Shown piece after piece: positions 18,423 to 29,600 of a stretch of 64,000 nucleotides of DNA; within the stretch, counting starts at the first letter, position 1; every line of letters starts with the position of its first letter. Source of the DNA: Rhizobium sp. G21 (GTDB taxonomy: Bacteria > Pseudomonadota > Alphaproteobacteria > Rhizobiales > Rhizobiaceae); NCBI RefSeq assembly GCF_014158035.1, contig NZ_JACFXW010000002.1, forward strand, positions 186,001-250,000, read 5' to 3'. The notes under the pieces are model-generated. The model had not been told where the DNA came from and did not search any database. It was given only the letters and a program-made list of their open reading frames with translations. Both the position numbers and the translations under genes were made by a program.

Positions 18423-19370
18423 ATGTCCGAGAGCGCCATCGATCGCCTCGCGCGCGTCACGCCGCCCGGGGTTTCCAGACGGGTCCGGGGCATGTCCGAC
18501 CGCGCCATCGCCTGGATCTTCGTGACGCCGACGATTATTCTCCTGCTCGCGGTCAACATCTTTCCGCTCATCTGGACGGTCAGGCTGAGCTTCACCAATT
18601 TTCGCGTCAATCGCCCCAACGAAGCGCCACAATTCGTCGGCCTCAAGAATTACGAACGCATCCTCACCGACGGCGACATCTGGCAAACGATGCAGGCGAC
18701 GGCGCATTTCCTGTTCTGGACCATCGCGCTGCAGGTGCTGATCGGCTTTTCGCTGGCCTATCTGATCAACAAGAAGTTTCGAGGCAACGATCTCTGGACT
18801 ACGATCATCGTGCTGCCGATGATGCTGAGCCCGGCGGTAGTCGGCAATTTCTGGACCTTCCTTTACCAGCCGCAGATCGGCCTGTTCAATTACGTGGTCG
18901 GCTTCTTCACCGGGCTTGATCCTTCGAGTTTCACCATGATCGGCGATGTCTCGCTCGCACCCTGGTCGATCGTCATCGTCGACACCTGGATGTGGACGCC
19001 TTTCGTGATGCTGATCTGCCTGGCCGGACTGCGCTCCATTCCCGACAGCATCTATGAGGCGGCGGAATGCGACCGGGCCAGCAAATGGCGGCAATTCTGG
19101 ACGATCACGATTCCGCTGGTGCTGCCCTTCCTGATGCTGGCGATCCTGTTTCGCGGCATCGAGAATTTCAAGATGTTCGACCTCGTCGTGCAATTGACCG
19201 GCGGCGGCCCCGGCTCGATCACCGAACTCACCTCGATCAATCTCAAACGTGAAGCCTTCGAGAAATGGCGCACCGGCTACGCCTCGGCCTATGCGGTGAT
19301 CCTGTTCGTGACGGTGTTCGGCCTCGCCTCGATCTATGTGAAGGCGCTCAACAAGGTGAAAGAACGATGA
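18423..19370 (+). CDS. Carbohydrate ABC transporter permease (MalF type)
   Basis: Six-helix permease of 315 residues with a long cytoplasmic N-terminus and the EAA loop motif EAAECDRASKWRQFWTITIP, which docks to the ATPase. ATG 18423 is chosen because upstream in-frame codons fall in the hairpin region. Its stop overlaps the next start as ATGA. Confidence 0.92.
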   Translation: MSESAIDRLARVTPPGVSRRVRGMSDRAIAWIFVTPTIILLLAVNIFPLIWTVRLSFTNFRVNRPNEAPQFVGLKNYERILTDGDIWQTMQATAHFLFWTIALQVLIGFSLAYLINKKFRGNDLWTTIIVLPMMLSPAVVGNFWTFLYQPQIGLFNYVVGFFTGLDPSSFTMIGDVSLAPWSIVIVDTWMWTPFVMLICLAGLRSIPDSIYEAAECDRASKWRQFWTITIPLVLPFLMLAILFRGIENFKMFDLVVQLTGGGPGSITELTSINLKREAFEKWRTGYASAYAVILFVTVFGLASIYVKALNKVKER

Positions 19371-20308
19371 GCAGCTATTCCGTCACCGAACCCTCGCTTC
19401 GGCAGAAATGGGTGGCCGGCGCGCTGGTGATCTTCTACGCGGTCGTCACCATCATGCCGCTTGTCTGGATCATCGCCACCGGATTCAAGACGCCGTCCGA
19501 CGCCATCGCTTATCCGCCGAAAGTGTTGTTCACGCCGACGCTCGAAGGCTACGTCAATCTCTTCACCACCCGAACCCGGGTCTCGGAAGAGGATCTCAAG
19601 GCGCTTGGCGAGCCGAAGACCTGGTATGAGGCGCTGGTGCGCAAGGACGGGTTGGTGATCGCGGGTCCCTCGCGTTACGGCGAGCGCTTTTACAATTCCG
19701 TGGTCATCGGTTTCGGCTCGACGCTGCTCTGCATCGTGCTCGGCACGGCCGCCGCCTACGCCTTCTCCCGCTTCAAGGTGCCGCTGAAGGACGATCTCCT
19801 GTTCTTCATCCTGTCGACGCGGATGATGCCGCCGATCGCGGTGGCGATCCCGATCTTCCTGATGTTCCGCTCGCTGGGGCTCAGCGACACCCATGCCGGG
19901 CTGATCCTGCTCTACACCGCCGTCAACCTGTCGCTGTCGGTCTGGCTGCTCAAGGGCTTCATCGACGAGATCCCGATCGAATATGAGGAAGCGGCGCTGA
20001 TTGACGGCTATACCCGTTTCCAGGCCTTCTACAAGGTCGTGCTGCCGCAGGCGGTCACCGGCATTGCTTCGACCGCGATCTTCTGCCTGATCTTCGCCTG
20101 GAACGAATATGCTTTTGCGGTGCTGTTGACGTCCGGCACGGCGCAGACGGCGCCGCCCTTCATCCCCACCATCATCGGCGTCAGCGGCCAGGATTGGCCG
20201 GCGGTCGCGGCGGGAGCGACGCTCTTCCTCGTGCCGGTCGTGGTCTTCACGATCCTGCTTCGCAAGCATCTGCTGCGCGGCATCACATTCGGAGCGGTGA
20301 GAAAATGA
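19367..20308 (+). CDS. Carbohydrate ABC transporter permease (MalG type)
   Basis: Permease of 313 residues. TM1 is at about residues 15-35. A long periplasmic segment carries TRVSEEDLKALGEPKTWYEALV, and the EAA loop reads EAALIDGYTRFQAFYKVVLP. The start overlaps the upstream gene by 4 bp (ATGA) and the stop overlaps the next small gene in the same way. Confidence 0.92.
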   Translation: MSSYSVTEPSLRQKWVAGALVIFYAVVTIMPLVWIIATGFKTPSDAIAYPPKVLFTPTLEGYVNLFTTRTRVSEEDLKALGEPKTWYEALVRKDGLVIAGPSRYGERFYNSVVIGFGSTLLCIVLGTAAAYAFSRFKVPLKDDLLFFILSTRMMPPIAVAIPIFLMFRSLGLSDTHAGLILLYTAVNLSLSVWLLKGFIDEIPIEYEEAALIDGYTRFQAFYKVVLPQAVTGIASTAIFCLIFAWNEYAFAVLLTSGTAQTAPPFIPTIIGVSGQDWPAVAAGATLFLVPVVVFTILLRKHLLRGITFGAVRK

Positions 20309-20493
20309 GCCGGTTTCTAAGGGGACTGCGCCGTTTCAGGCGCAATGAATGGGAGTTTCTGGCATCGGGTCTCATCGCGCTCGGCGTGCTGATGATGATG
20401 CAGCCCTTCGCCATGGCGCTCTACAGCTATTCCTTCGTGGTGACGCTCACGGGAACCGTCATGTTCGTCGTTGTCAGTCATTTTCCGGAGTAG
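20305..20493 (+). CDS. Small membrane protein in the sugar ABC operon
   Basis: A 62-residue protein with a basic start (MSRFLRGLRRFRRNEWE) and about 40 mostly hydrophobic residues, enough for two short membrane helices. It is coupled to the MalG-type permease by an ATGA overlap and ends only 3 bp before the first ATPase gene, so it is clearly part of the operon. Small membrane proteins occur in some polyol ABC operons (for example GlpU in rhizobial glycerol-3-phosphate systems), but I cannot assign this one to a family. Confidence 0.72.
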   Translation: MSRFLRGLRRFRRNEWEFLASGLIALGVLMMMQPFAMALYSYSFVVTLTGTVMFVVVSHFPE

Positions 20494-20496
20494 AGC

Positions 20497-21594
20497 ATGG
20501 CGCAGATCAGGATTGAAAAGCTGCGCAAGGAGTTCGGAAGCTTCACCGCGGTGCAGTCGTCGAGCTTCACCATCGAGGACGGCGAGTTCTTCATGCTGCT
20601 CGGTCCCTCGGGCTGCGGCAAGACCACCACTTTACGCATGATGGCGGGTCTCGAACTGCCGACCAGCGGCGAGATCTTCATCGATGGCGACGAAGTCGGC
20701 ATGAAGCGCGCCAGCCAGCGCGACATCGCCTTCGTCTTCCAGATGTTTGCGCTCTATCCGCATATGAATGTCCGCCGCAACATCGCCTATCCACTGTTGA
20801 GCCAGGGCGTGGCCAAGGCGGATGTCAAGACGCGGGTCGAGGACGTCGCGCGTATTCTGAGGATCGAATCCATCCTCGACAAGCCGGTCGGCGGCCTGTC
20901 GGGCGGCGACCGCCAACGCGTCGCGCTCGGCCGCGCCATCGTCCGCCGGCCCAAGGCCTTCTTCATGGACGAACCGCTCGGCGCTCTCGACGCCGAGTTT
21001 CGAGAACATATGGCGGAAGAATTGCGCGCGTTGCATGACCGGATCGGCGCCACCACTGTCTACGTCACCCATGACCAACTCGAAGCCATGCAGATGGGCG
21101 ACAAGATCGCGGTGATGAACCACGGCGTCGTCGAGCAATTGGGGCCGCCCCAGCAGATCTATGACTGGCCGGCGACCCGCTTCGTGGCGGATTTCATCGG
21201 CTCGCCGCCGATGAATTTTCTGGAGTTCCAAGGCATGATCGGCATCGGCGGCGATCATGTGGTGCTCGACGGCCAAAGGATCGCGGTGCCGACATCGAGA
21301 CAGGGCGCCGAGGGCGCGCTGACGCTCGGGGTCCGCCCGGAACATGTCCGCCTTTCCGACGCCTCTCCCTATCGCGCCCGGATCGAGGCTGCGGAATATC
21401 TGGGAACTACGCAGATCGTCCGCCTCGCCACGGCCAATGGCCCGATCAAGGCGCGGATCTCGTCCGCCGATGTGGTCAGGCCCGGCGAGACGGTCGGCCT
21501 CGATTTCGACAGCCGCACGCTGACACTGTTTGCCGGCGAACGCGGCCGCGCTTTGGTGTCCGAAGCGAATGAAGGAGTGCTGGTTCATGGCTGA
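20497..21594 (+). CDS. Sugar ABC transporter ATP-binding protein (MalK/UgpC type), first of two
   Basis: ATPase of 365 residues. Walker A is LGPSGCGKTT, the signature LSGGDRQRVALGRAI, Walker B AFFMDEPLGALDAE. A C-terminal TOBE domain from about residue 240 contains GVRPEHVRLSD. The E in place of the usual K in DAEF and the D in the signature are mild departures. It differs from the next ATPase, so the importer probably uses an ATPase heterodimer. Confidence 0.92.
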   Translation: MAQIRIEKLRKEFGSFTAVQSSSFTIEDGEFFMLLGPSGCGKTTTLRMMAGLELPTSGEIFIDGDEVGMKRASQRDIAFVFQMFALYPHMNVRRNIAYPLLSQGVAKADVKTRVEDVARILRIESILDKPVGGLSGGDRQRVALGRAIVRRPKAFFMDEPLGALDAEFREHMAEELRALHDRIGATTVYVTHDQLEAMQMGDKIAVMNHGVVEQLGPPQQIYDWPATRFVADFIGSPPMNFLEFQGMIGIGGDHVVLDGQRIAVPTSRQGAEGALTLGVRPEHVRLSDASPYRARIEAAEYLGTTQIVRLATANGPIKARISSADVVRPGETVGLDFDSRTLTLFAGERGRALVSEANEGVLVHG

Positions 21595-22585
21595 GGTGGT
21601 GTTGCATGCGATCACCAAGAGCTTCGCCGGCCACAAGGCCCTCGACGACGTCTCCATGACCGTGGCCGACGGCTCCTTCGTCGTCCTGCTCGGCCCCACC
21701 GGCGCCGGAAAAACCACCACGCTGCGCGTCATCTCCGGATTGGAGGAACCCGACGGTGGTGATGTGCGGATCGGCGGCCGCCCGATGAGAGGTCTTTCGC
21801 CGGCCGAGCGCAATGTGGCGATGGTCTTCCAGCAATATTCGCTCTATCCGCATCTGACCGTGCGCGATAATCTAGCCTTTCCACTGCGCTCGCCGCTTCT
21901 GAAGACGCCGCCGGCGGAGATCGAACGCAAGGTGGCGGCGGTGGCGGAGACACTGCGCATCTCGCATAAGCTCGACAACAAGGCGACAGCCCTTTCGGGC
22001 GGCGAAATGCAGCGGGTGTCGATTGGCCGGGCGCTGGTGCGCAATCCCGAAATCTATCTCATGGACGAGCCGCTGAGTTCGCTGGACGCGAAACTCCGCG
22101 CCGATCTCCGCGTCGAGCTGAAGAGCATCCAGGCCAATTCCGGCGCGACGCTGCTCTATGTAACGCATGACCAGGTGGAGGCCATGACCATGGCGACGCA
22201 TGTCGGCGTTCTCGATCACGGACGACTGGTGCAGTTTGGCCCGCCGCGCGAGGTCTATGAGCAACCCGTAAGCCTTTACGCCGCAGCGCGGTTGGGGCAG
22301 CCGCGCATCAACATCGTTCCCGCCAGTCTCTTTCCCGCGCCCCCGGCCCGCGCCGCCCATATCGGCCTTCGACCCGAACATATCCGGCTCGGGCAAGGGG
22401 AGGAGAGTCTGGTCAACCGTGTGGAGCGGCTGGGCGACCAGACGCGGCTGCATCTCTCGTTCCGCGGGCAGAGCATCGTCGTCGTCGTCGTCGAACCGCA
22501 TACCGCCTTGCGGAGCGGCGACATCGTCAAGATCGAACCCGTCGCGCCGCTCTATTTCGACGCCGACGGCGCGCGACTGATCTAA
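21587..22585 (+). CDS. Sugar ABC transporter ATP-binding protein (MalK/UgpC type), second of two
   Basis: ATPase of 332 residues with Walker A LGPTGAGKTT, signature LSGGEMQRVSIGRALV, Walker B IYLMDEPLSSLDAK and a shorter TOBE region with GLRPEHIRLGQ. The ATG lies 8 bp inside the end of the previous ATPase gene, indicating coupling and balanced expression of two non-identical ATPases. Confidence 0.92.
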   Translation: MAEVVLHAITKSFAGHKALDDVSMTVADGSFVVLLGPTGAGKTTTLRVISGLEEPDGGDVRIGGRPMRGLSPAERNVAMVFQQYSLYPHLTVRDNLAFPLRSPLLKTPPAEIERKVAAVAETLRISHKLDNKATALSGGEMQRVSIGRALVRNPEIYLMDEPLSSLDAKLRADLRVELKSIQANSGATLLYVTHDQVEAMTMATHVGVLDHGRLVQFGPPREVYEQPVSLYAAARLGQPRINIVPASLFPAPPARAAHIGLRPEHIRLGQGEESLVNRVERLGDQTRLHLSFRGQSIVVVVVEPHTALRSGDIVKIEPVAPLYFDADGARLI

Positions 22586-22596
22586 GGGAGGACCTC

Positions 22597-24225
22597 ATGG
22601 CGCAGTTCATCAACAAGAAGGAAGAGGTTGTCATCGAGGCCGTGGACGGCCTCTTGGCCACATCCTCAGTGCCGCTCGCCCGGCTCGACGGTTATCCGCA
22701 TATCAGGGTCGTGGTTCGGGCGGATTGGGACAAGTCCAAGGTGGCGCTGGTGTCGGGCGGCGGCTCGGGCCATGAGCCCGCCCATGCAGGTTTCGTCGGC
22801 GAGGGGATGTTGACGGCGGCCGTTTGCGGCGATGTCTTCGCTTCGCCGAGCGTCGATGCGGTGCTGGCCGGCATCCTCGCCGTGACTGGTCCGGCGGGTT
22901 GCCTGCTGATCGTCAAGAACTACACCGGCGACCGGCTGAATTTCGGCCTCGCCGCCGAACGCGCCCGCGCCTTCGGCCTCAATGTCGAAATCGTCATCGT
23001 TGACGACGACATCGCGCTGCCGGATCTGCCGCAGGCGCGCGGCGTCGCGGGCACGCTGTTCGTCCACAAGATCGCCGGCGCGCTCGCCGAAGACGGCGCG
23101 GATCTCGAAACAGTGGCTGCGGCGGCTCGGCGGGTGATTTCGGGCGTCAAGAGTATCGGTATGTCGCTCGACACCTGCACGGTGCCGGGTTCGCCCAAGG
23201 AGGATCGCATTCCCGCCGGCATGGCCGAACTGGGTCTCGGCATTCATGGCGAAGCCGGCGTCGAACAGGTGGACTTCTCCGGCGCTCGATCGGCGATGTC
23301 CGCCGTCGCCGGCAAGCTCGCGGCTGCGATCGGCGAGGGGCGGCATGTGGCGCTGATCAACAATCTCGGCGGCGCCTCGGTCCTGGAAATGTCTGTTCTC
23401 GCCCATGAACTCGTCCGCTCGTCGATCGGCTCTCACATCAGCCATGTCGTCGGCCCGGCGGCCATGATGACCTCGCTCGACATGCGCGGCTTCTCGATTT
23501 CGCTCTATGCGGCCGACGACGCCGAGATCGCGGCTCTGACGCGTCCCGTTGGCCCTTCTGGCTGGCCGGGACTGTCGCCGGTCCGGCCGGTGACTGTGAT
23601 CGCTCTGCCGGACGGGCTGGCGCCGGTGATGCCGCTGGCTTCCGATCACGCGCCGACGCGCGCCTTCCTCACCGAATGCTGCAATGTGCTGATCGCCTGC
23701 GAGCAGGATCTGAACGCGCTAGACGCCCGCTCCGGCGATGGCGACACCGGCTCCACGCTTGCCGGCGCGGCCAAGGCGTTGGTCAGCGCGATGGACAGGC
23801 TTCCGCTGTCGGACCACACCCAATTGTTGCGCGCCATCGGGCTCGAACTCAGCCAGACCATGGGCGGTTCGTCCGGCGTGTTGCTGGCGATCTTCTTTGC
23901 CGCCGCCGGCGACGGCGCATCCAGCGGCCTGCCGTTGCGCGAGGCGCTGAAGGCGGGTCTGCTGCGCATGCAGGAAATCGGCGGCGCCCGTGTCGGCGAC
24001 CGCACCATGATCGACGCGCTCGCGCCGGCGCTCGACGCCTTGGAGCAGGGTTTCGCTCCCGCCGCCGAGGCCGCTCGCGCAGGAGCCAATCACACGGCGA
24101 CCCTCGTCAAGGCGAAAGCGGGCCGAGCGGCCTATATTAACGCCAGGCAGTTGCTCGGTCATGCCGATCCCGGCGCGGAGGCCGTGGCGCGTCTGTTCGA
24201 ATATCTTGCGCGGGTGGCGCCATGA
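22597..24225 (+). CDS. Dihydroxyacetone kinase family protein (DhaK-DhaL fusion)
   Basis: ATP-dependent ketose kinase of 542 residues. The DhaK domain spans about residues 1-325, with GSGHEPAHAGFVG and H217 (GLGIHGEAG), the residue that binds the substrate carbonyl covalently. The DhaL ATP-binding domain spans about 350-540, with the metal-binding run SGDGDTGSTL near 378-386 and TMGGSSGVL. It is the last gene of the LacI-controlled operon, so it probably phosphorylates the product of the imported sugar or polyol: dihydroxyacetone, or a C4 ketose such as erythrulose, which related fusions also use. Confidence 0.9.
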   Translation: MAQFINKKEEVVIEAVDGLLATSSVPLARLDGYPHIRVVVRADWDKSKVALVSGGGSGHEPAHAGFVGEGMLTAAVCGDVFASPSVDAVLAGILAVTGPAGCLLIVKNYTGDRLNFGLAAERARAFGLNVEIVIVDDDIALPDLPQARGVAGTLFVHKIAGALAEDGADLETVAAAARRVISGVKSIGMSLDTCTVPGSPKEDRIPAGMAELGLGIHGEAGVEQVDFSGARSAMSAVAGKLAAAIGEGRHVALINNLGGASVLEMSVLAHELVRSSIGSHISHVVGPAAMMTSLDMRGFSISLYAADDAEIAALTRPVGPSGWPGLSPVRPVTVIALPDGLAPVMPLASDHAPTRAFLTECCNVLIACEQDLNALDARSGDGDTGSTLAGAAKALVSAMDRLPLSDHTQLLRAIGLELSQTMGGSSGVLLAIFFAAAGDGASSGLPLREALKAGLLRMQEIGGARVGDRTMIDALAPALDALEQGFAPAAEAARAGANHTATLVKAKAGRAAYINARQLLGHADPGAEAVARLFEYLARVAP

Positions 24226-24453
24226 AAGGACGATGGCCTATCGAAGCGGTTCTTTCGCTTGGTGGTATCCGGCGGAAATAGCGAAGGACATTTTTTTAAC
24301 GACCGCATCTCGGCGATTTTCACGGACGGGACGAACAATTTTCGTCCAAGGATTGGCGAGCGTTTCGATGGCGCCACTTTTGTGCGCTTGACAGGTCGTA
24401 ATACCATGTGAACAACGCTTGGTCGTTCATCGAATTTGCTCGAGCCCTTTCAG

Positions 24454-26190
24454 ATGCCCACTGATACGCATGATCTGATCGCGGCGATCTACGCCGCTAC
24501 TTTGTCTCCAAGTGATTTTTTCCGCATTCTCGACAATCTGGATTCATTGTTGTTTCTCGGCGAGGACAGCGCGTTCGACCGGGCGGCCGGATTGAGCGAT
24601 GCGGCGCTGTCGCATATCGAAATGGCGCGTTCGATCCAGGAACGTATCGGCGGCGCGCGGACGCAGCATCAAAAACTGAGCGCCATCGTCGAGGCTGTGC
24701 CCAACCCTTCCTACATCATCTCCAGGACCGAAGCCGTGGTCGCAGCCAATGCGATGGCGACGTCCAAATATGGTCAGGCGCCCGCGCTGCTCAAGGATCT
24801 CGTTGCCGTGGGCGATGTCCAGAAACATCTTCGCGACTATCTGCGTCATGACAACGCCGGCGCTGCGCATGCGATCGCCGGGCAATCCGACCCTTCGCGC
24901 AAGGGGCAGACCAGCGTGCTCATCAGCCGGATCGATTCCGAAGTGACGGGTGGCGTCGGACAAATGTATTTGCTGTCCATCATCGATTTCGGTTTCGACG
25001 AGGCCGTGACCGAACTGTTCCGCTCGGCCTATGGCTTGACCCATGCCGAATGTCAGGTGGCGGTGCTCGTGGCGAGCGGCTTGCGGCTGTCGGACATTGC
25101 CGCCGAGCGTGATGTGGCGCTCGATACGGTGCGCAGCCAGATCAAGACGATCAAGAACAAGACGTCGACCCGCGACCTGCCCGCACTGGTCAGACTGCTC
25201 TGCGGATTTTCCGCCAGCGCTGCGGGCCAGACTGGCAGGCAGGCAGGGGAATTCAAGATCGACGGCGACGCGCCGATGAAAATCCGTCGGCAGATTTCGT
25301 TGCGCAGCGGTCGCCAAATCGACTTCGTCGAGCAGGGCGCCGCGGATGGGAAGCCTGTGCTGATGTTTCACAATCTCCCTTATGGCGTGGAATTGCCGGA
25401 GGCGGCGATCAAGCAGGCGCATGCGGAAGGGTTGCGGATCATCGCGCCATTCCGCCCGGGAATGGGCGCGACCGATTACGTCCAGCACGCCGATCTGAAC
25501 GAACTTCTCGACAAAGCGGCTGATGATTGCGATGAGTTGTTGCGCCATCGGGGCGTCTCGTCTGTGGTCGCGGTCAGCCATGCGGCCGGTTCGCCATTCG
25601 CCTTGCGTTTCGCCTCCCGCCATCCCGAGCGGGTCAATCGGCTGATCGGCGTCGCGCAGGCGCCGGGATGGCGGCCAGAATGGATCAATGATCTGCCGCA
25701 GCGCCAACGGTTCGTCGTTCGGCTGGCCAAACATTTCCCACAGGTGCTTCCGGTGGTGATCTGGTCGATGCTCGCCTGCATGGATAGCCCCTACGCCAGT
25801 GAATTCGTCCGGCATGGCTGTCGGGATGGCCGCGCCGACAGCCGCGCCGTCGAGGATCAGGAAATCGTCGATTTGATCACCAAGGGGTCGGTGGACGCGC
25901 TCAAGCGCGGTGTCGCCGGATTGTGCCAGGAATGTCAGGTCCTGCAGTGCAATGGGGTCGAGGAGGCTCGCCGCTCGCCGCACAAATTCCATTTGTTGCA
26001 CGGAGACGACGACAGAATCATTCCCGTCGCGCACAGCCTCGCTTTCGTCGACGATGTGCCGGGCACCACGATCGATATCGTCAAGGGGGCCGGCCAACTG
26101 CTGTTCTACAGCCACTGGCGCCATGTCTTCGACGCCATTACAGCGCCGTCGCGACAACCGCACATGGATCTCGCAAGCCAGTATGCGTGA
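24454..26190 (+). CDS. LuxR-type HTH regulator fused to an alpha/beta hydrolase
   Basis: Protein of 578 residues with three parts. An N-terminal region of about 1-190 has a PAS-like stretch (LSAIVEAVPNPSYIISR). A LuxR-type helix-turn-helix lies at about 195-250 (LTHAECQVAVLVASGL, VALDTVRSQIKTI). An alpha/beta hydrolase domain runs from about 280 to the end. The nucleophile is probably S375 in AVSHAAGS, where the usual first glycine of GxSxG is valine. The histidine position near the C-terminus reads GAGQLLFYSHW, so the catalytic His is shifted or lost. The hydrolase part may therefore be a ligand sensor and not an enzyme. A TTG six codons upstream is an alternative start. The preceding 228 bp (24226-24453) hold no gene I can support. 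Confidence 0.82.
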   Translation: MPTDTHDLIAAIYAATLSPSDFFRILDNLDSLLFLGEDSAFDRAAGLSDAALSHIEMARSIQERIGGARTQHQKLSAIVEAVPNPSYIISRTEAVVAANAMATSKYGQAPALLKDLVAVGDVQKHLRDYLRHDNAGAAHAIAGQSDPSRKGQTSVLISRIDSEVTGGVGQMYLLSIIDFGFDEAVTELFRSAYGLTHAECQVAVLVASGLRLSDIAAERDVALDTVRSQIKTIKNKTSTRDLPALVRLLCGFSASAAGQTGRQAGEFKIDGDAPMKIRRQISLRSGRQIDFVEQGAADGKPVLMFHNLPYGVELPEAAIKQAHAEGLRIIAPFRPGMGATDYVQHADLNELLDKAADDCDELLRHRGVSSVVAVSHAAGSPFALRFASRHPERVNRLIGVAQAPGWRPEWINDLPQRQRFVVRLAKHFPQVLPVVIWSMLACMDSPYASEFVRHGCRDGRADSRAVEDQEIVDLITKGSVDALKRGVAGLCQECQVLQCNGVEEARRSPHKFHLLHGDDDRIIPVAHSLAFVDDVPGTTIDIVKGAGQLLFYSHWRHVFDAITAPSRQPHMDLASQYA

Positions 26191-26369
26191 CGGATAAACC
26201 TCCAAAGGAGGCGGACATAGGCGTGGCTGACGATTCAATCCGGCGGCGCAGATTTCTTTCCCACATATTCGCTTGTATCTTGCCCCCTGCCAGAGCGGAT
26301 GGGGGCGACCGCGGCCGTTGACCGATATACTTTGCGCGATGGAATTTCGGCGATAGCGAGGAACGTGTC

Positions 26370-27131
26370 ATGTTGGATTTATTCCGTCTCGATGGCGCGC
26401 TCGCCGTGGTGACAGGCTCAAGTCAGGGCATCGGCCTTGCTTTGGCGAAAGGTCTGGCGGCGTATGGCGCCCGCGTGGTGATCAATGGACGCGGAGCCGA
26501 GAAGGTGGCTCAGGCTGTGGAGTCGCTTCGGCGAGACGGTTATGAGGCGCATGGCCGGGTTTTCGATGCGGCCAGCCCGATGGTGGCGTCTGCAATCGAT
26601 GCGATCGAGGCCGAGCTCGGTCCGATCGACATCCTCGTCAACAATGCCGGCATGCAGTTTCGCGCGCCACTGGAGGACTTTCCGTCCGACAAATGGGAAG
26701 AGCTTCTCAAAACGAATATTTCCAGCGTCTTCTACACCAGCCAGGCGACGGCCCGGCACATGATCGCGCGCGGCAGGGGAAAGATCATCAATATCGGTTC
26801 GGTGCAGAGCGAACTCGGTCGCCCCTCGATTGCGCCCTACGCCGCCACCAAGGGCGCGGTGAAAAATCTGACGCGCGGCATGTGCGCCGATTGGGCGAGG
26901 CATGGCCTGCAGATCAACGGCATCGGTCCCGGTTATTTCAAGACGCCTCTCAATCAGGCCCTGGTCGACGACCCCGACTTTACGGGTTGGCTCGAAAAGA
27001 GAACACCCGCCGGTCGCTGGGGCGACGTTGAAGAATTGATCGGGGCGGCGGTATTTCTCGCAAGTCCGGCGTCTTCTTTCGTCAATGGCCACATGCTCTA
27101 TGTCGATGGCGGCATCACCACCTGCCTTTGA
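26370..27131 (+). CDS. Short-chain dehydrogenase/reductase (gluconate 5-dehydrogenase-like)
   Basis: Classical SDR of 253 residues with cofactor motif TGSSQGIG near residue 15, NNAG, catalytic Ser in NIGSVQS and YAATK. The opening LFRLDGALAVVTG and the C-terminal ASSFVNGHMLYVDGG are typical of the gluconate 5-dehydrogenase-like group, but the substrate cannot be read off. It stands alone between the LuxR-hydrolase gene and katG. Confidence 0.88.
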   Translation: MLDLFRLDGALAVVTGSSQGIGLALAKGLAAYGARVVINGRGAEKVAQAVESLRRDGYEAHGRVFDAASPMVASAIDAIEAELGPIDILVNNAGMQFRAPLEDFPSDKWEELLKTNISSVFYTSQATARHMIARGRGKIINIGSVQSELGRPSIAPYAATKGAVKNLTRGMCADWARHGLQINGIGPGYFKTPLNQALVDDPDFTGWLEKRTPAGRWGDVEELIGAAVFLASPASSFVNGHMLYVDGGITTCL

Positions 27132-27225
27132 CCAGCCGCCTCGGCATGTTTGCTCGCCTTCGCCATGCCGACCGGACAGCGTGCGGTTTTGCAGGTCTTC
27201 GGCGGCGCGCTCCGCTGAACAAGAC

Positions 27226-27254
27226 GGCCCTCTCTCCGGTCAGGAGAGAGGGCC
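27226..27254. terminator. Strong bidirectional hairpin between SDR and katG
   Basis: Perfect 12-bp stem GGCCCTCTCTCC/GGAGAGAGGGCC with a 5-base loop, midway between two convergent gene ends. Confidence 0.75.
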
Positions 27255-27284
27255 GCTTCGTGACGATCTAACTGTTCTCGGCGA

Positions 27285-29600
<2,316 letters not shown>

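Noticed and set aside
20305..20493. Treating the 62-residue frame as noise
   Set aside because: It was kept as a gene: ATGA coupling to the permease, 3-bp spacing to the ATPase and a coherent basic-then-hydrophobic composition argue for a real protein.
24226..24453. Possible small gene or riboswitch between the kinase and LuxR-hydrolase genes
   Set aside because: Only a lone TTGACA near 24388 is seen. No convincing coding frame, stem array or T tract supports a call.
24544..26238. Open frame of about 560 codons on the minus strand opposite the LuxR-hydrolase gene
   Set aside because: The + strand frame has clear HTH and hydrolase blocks; the antisense frame has none.
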